Shown piece after piece: positions 59,930-64,000 of a DNA stretch of 64,000 nt. The stretch lies in contig SCVB01000070.1 of assembly GCA_004296955.1 (NCBI GenBank), positions 17,941-81,940 of the forward strand. The letters are read 5' to 3'. The translations under genes were made by a program, and so were the position numbers. The DNA is from Brevundimonas sp. GTDB taxonomy: Bacteria > Pseudomonadota > Alphaproteobacteria > Caulobacterales > Caulobacteraceae. The notes under the pieces are model-generated. The model was not told where the DNA came from, searched no databases, and worked only from the letters and a program-made list of their open reading frames with translations. Each line of letters opens with the position of its first letter. The first letter of the stretch is position 1.

Positions 59930-60280
59930 ATGCCCTTTCTGGACATCACCGTGATCCCCGTGCCCACGGCCGGCAAGGCCGCCTATCTGGAGCATTCCCG
60001 CAAGACCACGCCCCTGTTCAGGGAATACGGCGCGCTCGGCGTCACCGAATGCTGGGGCGAGGACGTGCCGGACGGCAAGGTCACCGACTTCAAGCGCTCC
60101 GTGGCCCTGCGGGACGGCGAGACCGTGGCCGTCGGCTGGATCACCTGGCCCGACAAGGCCGTGCGCGACGCGGGCTGGGCGGCGATGATGCAGGACGAGC
60201 GCATGAGGGCCATGCCGACGCCGCCCTTCGACGCCAAACGGATGATCTATGCGGGGTTCGAGGTCGTGCTGGAGGGGTGA
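59930..60280 (+). CDS. DUF1428 protein
   Basis: A 116-residue cytoplasmic protein of the YciI/dimeric ferredoxin-like DUF1428 family. Typical are MPFLDITVIPVPTAGKAAYL at the start, EYGALGVTECWGEDVPDGKV, VAVGWITWPDKAVRDAGWAA and FDAKRMIYAGFEVVLEG at the end. No enzyme activity is known. The ATG at 59930 is the conserved start. The upstream gap of 94 bases has no ECF-type motif. Confidence 0.92.
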   Translation: MPFLDITVIPVPTAGKAAYLEHSRKTTPLFREYGALGVTECWGEDVPDGKVTDFKRSVALRDGETVAVGWITWPDKAVRDAGWAAMMQDERMRAMPTPPFDAKRMIYAGFEVVLEG

Positions 60281-60301
60281 CCCCCGCGCCGGGCCGGCGG
60301 A

Positions 60302-61045
60302 TCAGCGGCAGAAGCGGGTGTCGGTCGCCTCAAGGTGCAGATGGTCGGCGTGGACGGCGTTGTAGTCCGGGCTCAGGGTCGTGCCGAAGATGCGGCAGGC
60401 GTCGTCCCTGATGCGGCGCAGGAAGCGCGCCTCGGGGGCGTCCCCGGCCCAGTCCGCCGCCACCGTGATCCGCCGGCCGTCCCGTAACCGCACCCCGGAG
60501 AAGTCCAGCGCCGCCGCCTGCGAATGGGCGCTGACCCGGCCGCTGACCCCGCCGTTGTTGACGTTCCGGCAGGCGTAGGCGCCGAAATGATCGATCTGGA
60601 CCACATCCGAGCCGAGGATGTCGCGCGCCGCCGGCTCCAGCGACTGCCGGCGCCAGATGCTCAGAGCCAGGGCGGTCCGGCAGGTCATCTCCACATCCCC
60701 GGGCGCCATGCGGGCGACCGTCCCCAGGTCCGGCCCGAGCGCGCCGCCCGAGGTCAGGCCGCAGGTCGCCGTGGTCTGCCGGTCCGGCGCGGGACGGAAG
60801 GTCACCCGCGCCGCCGTCAGCTGGGCCATGCATCGTTGCAGGTCGGCGCTTTCGCGGATCACCGCCGTCCGGGTGCCGCCGTCGATCGGCCGGTCGACCA
60901 GGCCCCCGACCAGCGGCGCCTCGGTGCGGGACGGGGCCGCGGGATAACGGGGCGGGGCGGGTCGCTCGGGCAGCATGAGGCTGCACCCGGCCAGCAGCAG
61001 GGCTGTCGTGGCGGCGGTCGCAAGGGGGCGAAGAACGGAGCGCAT
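60302..61045 (-). CDS. extensin-family lipoprotein
   Basis: A 247-residue envelope lipoprotein with lipobox LLAGC (Cys21, in MRSVLRPLATAATTALLLAG). The extensin-like C-terminal domain shows HSQAAALDFSGVRLRDGRRI and the metal-type HADHLHLEATDTRFC, both related to peptidase M15 folds. It has conserved Cys residues (RCMAQL, ATCGLT, MTCRTA, DACRIF) that should form disulfides. Peptidoglycan binding or cleavage is likely; activity is not proven. Confidence 0.9.
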   Translation of the reverse strand: MRSVLRPLATAATTALLLAGCSLMLPERPAPPRYPAAPSRTEAPLVGGLVDRPIDGGTRTAVIRESADLQRCMAQLTAARVTFRPAPDRQTTATCGLTSGGALGPDLGTVARMAPGDVEMTCRTALALSIWRRQSLEPAARDILGSDVVQIDHFGAYACRNVNNGGVSGRVSAHSQAAALDFSGVRLRDGRRITVAADWAGDAPEARFLRRIRDDACRIFGTTLSPDYNAVHADHLHLEATDTRFCR

Positions 61046-61121
61046 GGCGCGGAGGCTACGGTGATTTGCGCGCCCGGATAAGTTCGGGATCGACGGACCC
61101 GGAGGTCGGCCTTCGCGCGGC

Positions 61122-61997
61122 TCAGCTCGCGTCGTCCTCGAGAACCGCGCCGCGCGAAAGCGAATGGGCGAACAACAGCCGCAAATATCCCGGAATGGCC
61201 GGCGTCTGGGTGCGCGCCAGTCTGTCCTGCACCTCCGGGGAAACCGAGCCTTCCGGCGCGAGCGGCGTCAGGGTGGAGACGGCGGCCTCGAAACGCCGGT
61301 CGTCTTCCTCCGGGTCGTCCGAGAGCTCGCCGATCCGCGCCATGACACAGGCCGACGCCATGGGCGATCCGCCGGCGTCGCGCAGGGTGCCCAGCGACAG
61401 ACCCTCGATGACCTGGGCGCGCTGGCGGGCGACGCCGCTGAAGATGCCGAAGATCACCGTGCCGTGCTCGGCGTCGGCGCCGAAATAGAACAGCTGGTGC
61501 TGAAGAATCGCGGCCACGCCCTCGTAGCGGACTCCCTCGATCCCGCTCCGAAAGCGGATGCCGTCCTCCGGCCCGCTCCGGATCTGGACGATGTCGCAGA
61601 GAAAGCGGCCCGGCAGGTCGCTCGAGGCGCGTGTGCTCTGCCACAGACCTTCATAAGCCCAACCCCGCTGGCGCGCGCCGCGTCGAGCCTCCTCCTGGAT
61701 CGACGAGGGCAGCCACCCGAAGGTTCCAATGGGGGCCGCAACGGCGGCGCTGACCCCCAGCGCGGTCGCGAACTCTGCCGACGACCGGTCCCAGTCCAGC
61801 ATGGTGAACCCATCGACCCGGGTCGCGACGAACCGGGTGAGGTTGGCGAGGTTGTGCTCGGACGGGATGACGGTTCCAGCCGCCCAGCGGCCGACCAGGG
61901 ACTTGTCGACATTCAGGCTCGAGGCCAGCCCCGTGCGGCTGAGCACGAGGGCCTTGAGCAATATCCGAAGCTTCTCGCCAAAGGAATCCGGACGCAT
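61122..61997 (-). CDS. helix-turn-helix regulator with large C-terminal domain
   Basis: A 291-residue protein. The N-terminal HTH (about 5-55) is SFGEKLRILLKALVLSRTGL, ASSLNVDKSLVGRWAAGTVI, PSEHNLANLTRFVAT, which resembles XRE/Cro folds. The C-terminal 200 residues are unrecognised, with FLCDIVQIRSGPEDGIRF and FYFGADAEHGTVIFGIFSGV, and may bind a ligand. The ATG at 61997 (MRPDSFGEKL) or 62012 may be used. The promoter region carries a dyad and half-site (62027-62055) spaced two helical turns apart. It is divergent from an exported protein gene at 62190. Confidence 0.8.
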   Translation of the reverse strand: MRPDSFGEKLRILLKALVLSRTGLASSLNVDKSLVGRWAAGTVIPSEHNLANLTRFVATRVDGFTMLDWDRSSAEFATALGVSAAVAAPIGTFGWLPSSIQEEARRGARQRGWAYEGLWQSTRASSDLPGRFLCDIVQIRSGPEDGIRFRSGIEGVRYEGVAAILQHQLFYFGADAEHGTVIFGIFSGVARQRAQVIEGLSLGTLRDAGGSPMASACVMARIGELSDDPEEDDRRFEAAVSTLTPLAPEGSVSPEVQDRLARTQTPAIPGYLRLLFAHSLSRGAVLEDDAS

Positions 61998-62026
61998 GCC
62001 GGACGCTCCCACGGCTCAGCTTCCCC

Positions 62027-62055
62027 TGCAACCCCGGTTGCATTTCCGTGCAACC
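62027..62055. promoter_or_regulatory. operator-like dyad plus half-site
   Basis: TGCAACC-CC-GGTTGCA is a perfect dyad at 62027-62042, and TGCAACC recurs at 62049-62055, exactly 22 bases after the first copy (two helix turns). The site lies 30 bases upstream of the HTH gene start and is a candidate binding site for its product. Confidence 0.6.
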
Positions 62056-62189
62056 CCGCGCGTGCGTCAGCGCATCGCGCTGCACCTGCCCGAACTTTCC
62101 GGGAAACGCCAATAGCCCCGCCTGCGCCGCCACACGACCCGCCGCGCGCCTTGCGACCCGTCTCTCATCTCCCTTCCGGAAAGCCCGAC

Positions 62190-63308
62190 ATGAAAACCCT
62201 GACCTCCCTTCTGGCCGGCGCGACCGTAATGGCGCTCAGTCCCGGCGTCGCCATCGCGGACGGCTCCGACATGTCCTTTGCGGTTCACGACATCCTCGTG
62301 ACCTCCAACATCCCCGCCATAAACATCTCGGTCCGCAATCTGTCGCCGAGTCCCTTCCCGGCGATGCGCAACCTGCGGGTCACCTCGCCGACCCCCGTGC
62401 TCAACGTCGCCGGTCAGGTCTGGTGCAAGTCGTTCCAGAACGCCCACACCCGGGCCGACGAAGCCCAGGTGATGTTCGGCAACGCCTCCGTGATCTCGGC
62501 GCCGAACGGAGCGGACGTCCTCACGGTCGGAACCTGGTCCGCCTCGCCCGTCGCCCAGCTCGGCGCGAATGAGACGCTGCGGAACTACAACATCGCCGCC
62601 CCCGTGAATTTCCCGGATCACTGGAACGGCGGATTTGCGCTCGGCTTCAACCCGGTGCGCGAGGTCGAGGAACGCATGCAGCAGTTCGTCCAGAACGGCG
62701 CGGGCACCGAGGCGGACTTCCTGCGCACGGACGACGTGTTCGAGACCACGATCACGATGAACGCCGTCGGCTGGTGCGAGTACGACAGCCAGAACCTCTC
62801 GAACAAGCGCTACGCCGGACTGCGGCAGATCGAGGTGCCGGTGCACATCTTCTATCACGGCGACGACGACATCGAGGACCAGGTCACATCGGTCGGCTCC
62901 CGCGGCACGATCCAGGCCCCCCCGCCGCCGCCCGGACCGTCCTATGCGCCGCCGCCGGGACGCCGCGGACGCGACGCGACCCCGCCCCGGAGTCCGTCAT
63001 CCCGGCAAGGCGGCACGCGCCGTCCCGACCGCGAGCGCGAGCCCGCGGAGGCTCACGGCGACGTCTACATCGCCATCCCCGACATCGACGGTGAGGATTC
63101 CGAAGGCCTGATCGTGCCCGCCGTGCAGCGCCAGCAGGACGAACCGGAGGCCGACCGGCGAACGGACGACAGGGACCGCTCCGGCATCGGGGACACGATC
63201 CGGCGCGAGGCGGCTCGCGCCGCTATCGGAGCCCTGTTCGGTTCGGGACGGTCGTCGCGGGGCTCCAGCCCGAGGCCGCAGCCCGGGCGCCCGCCCCGCG
63301 GCCGCTAG
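62190..63308 (+). CDS. exported protein with basic Pro/Arg-rich tail
   Basis: A 372-residue exported protein. Signal peptide MKTLTSLLAGATVMALSPGV (cleavage near AIA-DGS). Residues 25-220 form a beta-rich domain with NIPAINISVRNLSPSPFPAM, PVLNVAGQVWCKSFQNAHTR and WNGGFALGFNPVREVEERMQ; two Cys (VWCKS and GWCEY) may pair. Residues 230-372 are low-complexity Pro/Arg/Asp/Ser, with a polyproline run and a GIGDTIRREAARAAIGALFG helix near the end. No family recognised. It may be regulated by the divergent HTH protein through the site at 62027-62055. Confidence 0.78.
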   Translation: MKTLTSLLAGATVMALSPGVAIADGSDMSFAVHDILVTSNIPAINISVRNLSPSPFPAMRNLRVTSPTPVLNVAGQVWCKSFQNAHTRADEAQVMFGNASVISAPNGADVLTVGTWSASPVAQLGANETLRNYNIAAPVNFPDHWNGGFALGFNPVREVEERMQQFVQNGAGTEADFLRTDDVFETTITMNAVGWCEYDSQNLSNKRYAGLRQIEVPVHIFYHGDDDIEDQVTSVGSRGTIQAPPPPPGPSYAPPPGRRGRDATPPRSPSSRQGGTRRPDREREPAEAHGDVYIAIPDIDGEDSEGLIVPAVQRQQDEPEADRRTDDRDRSGIGDTIRREAARAAIGALFGSGRSSRGSSPRPQPGRPPRGR

Positions 63309-63315
63309 CCGGAGG

Positions 63316-64000
<685 letters not shown>

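Overview
The window is very GC-rich, gene-dense DNA from the chromosome of an alphaproteobacterium of the order Caulobacterales. Brevundimonas or a close relative is my inference from gene content, not from a search. Pointers are a gene transfer agent (GTA) head cluster, a MucR/Ros regulator beside DUF2336 proteins, fliI-fliJ, CtrA-like and GANTC sites, many TTG/GTG starts and the 3' part of rpoD at the right edge. I saw no rRNA, tRNA, CRISPR array or insertion sequence.

Layout. 1-6166: GTA head genes on the minus strand (small and large terminase, portal, small coiled coil, prohead protease, major capsid), split by three plus-strand genes at 852-2713. 6309-13278: a hybrid histidine kinase, a YkgJ-like Cys protein, an ABC-F ATPase and an esterase. 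13279-13842: a gene-free stretch rich in hairpins. 13843-16401: an ABC importer of the NMT1/THI5 type. 16416-20362: a Pro/Ala-rich exported protein, two DUF2336 proteins and mucR. 20407-24021: PCu(A)C chaperone, a DUF4287 gene coupled to a TetR gene, cysK and a LytTR membrane regulator. 24176-30914: hydrolase, fliI-fliJ, a GH10 xylanase, a CinA-like gene, map, radC and a Cys-repeat secreted protein. 31082-36600: asparaginase, GNAT, bolA, AKR-like protein, monothiol glutaredoxin, thioesterase and a HisKA_2-type kinase. 36613-43355: lipoprotein, rpsD, MBL hydrolase, SOD and a formaldehyde-detoxification group (adhC, VOC protein, fghA). 43460-52309: sirtuin, a membrane protein/XRE pair, TrmJ-type methylase, TPR-sulfotransferase, S1/P1 nuclease, GST, a 3D-domain protein and a miniature flagellar-rod-like protein. 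52452-59835: two complete ECF sigma/anti-sigma systems. 59930-64000: DUF1428, extensin-like protein, a HTH regulator divergent from a secreted protein, and rpoD.

The strongest observation concerns the two ECF systems. Reading the upstream regions shows two promoter classes with the same 16-base spacer. GGGAATA-N16-CGTC occurs on both strands of one 77-base intergenic segment and would drive the DUF305/beta-propeller/sigma/anti-sigma operon and a divergent YxFxxD-motif protein. GGGATG(A/G)-N16-CGTT occurs four times within 3 kb, before the second sigma gene, its divergent subtilisin, a Gly-rich secreted protein and a 56-residue protein. At the sigma/subtilisin promoter the two strands share one near-palindromic element, so each -10 lies beside the opposing -35. 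This suggests a compact, self-contained cell-envelope stress regulon.

Other points of interest are a two-hairpin repeat translated inside the GTA capsid gene, a dyad plus 22-base-spaced half-site in front of the HTH regulator at 61122-61997, and a secreted protein made of five Cys-containing repeats. All functional calls rest on motif recognition by eye; no database search was possible.
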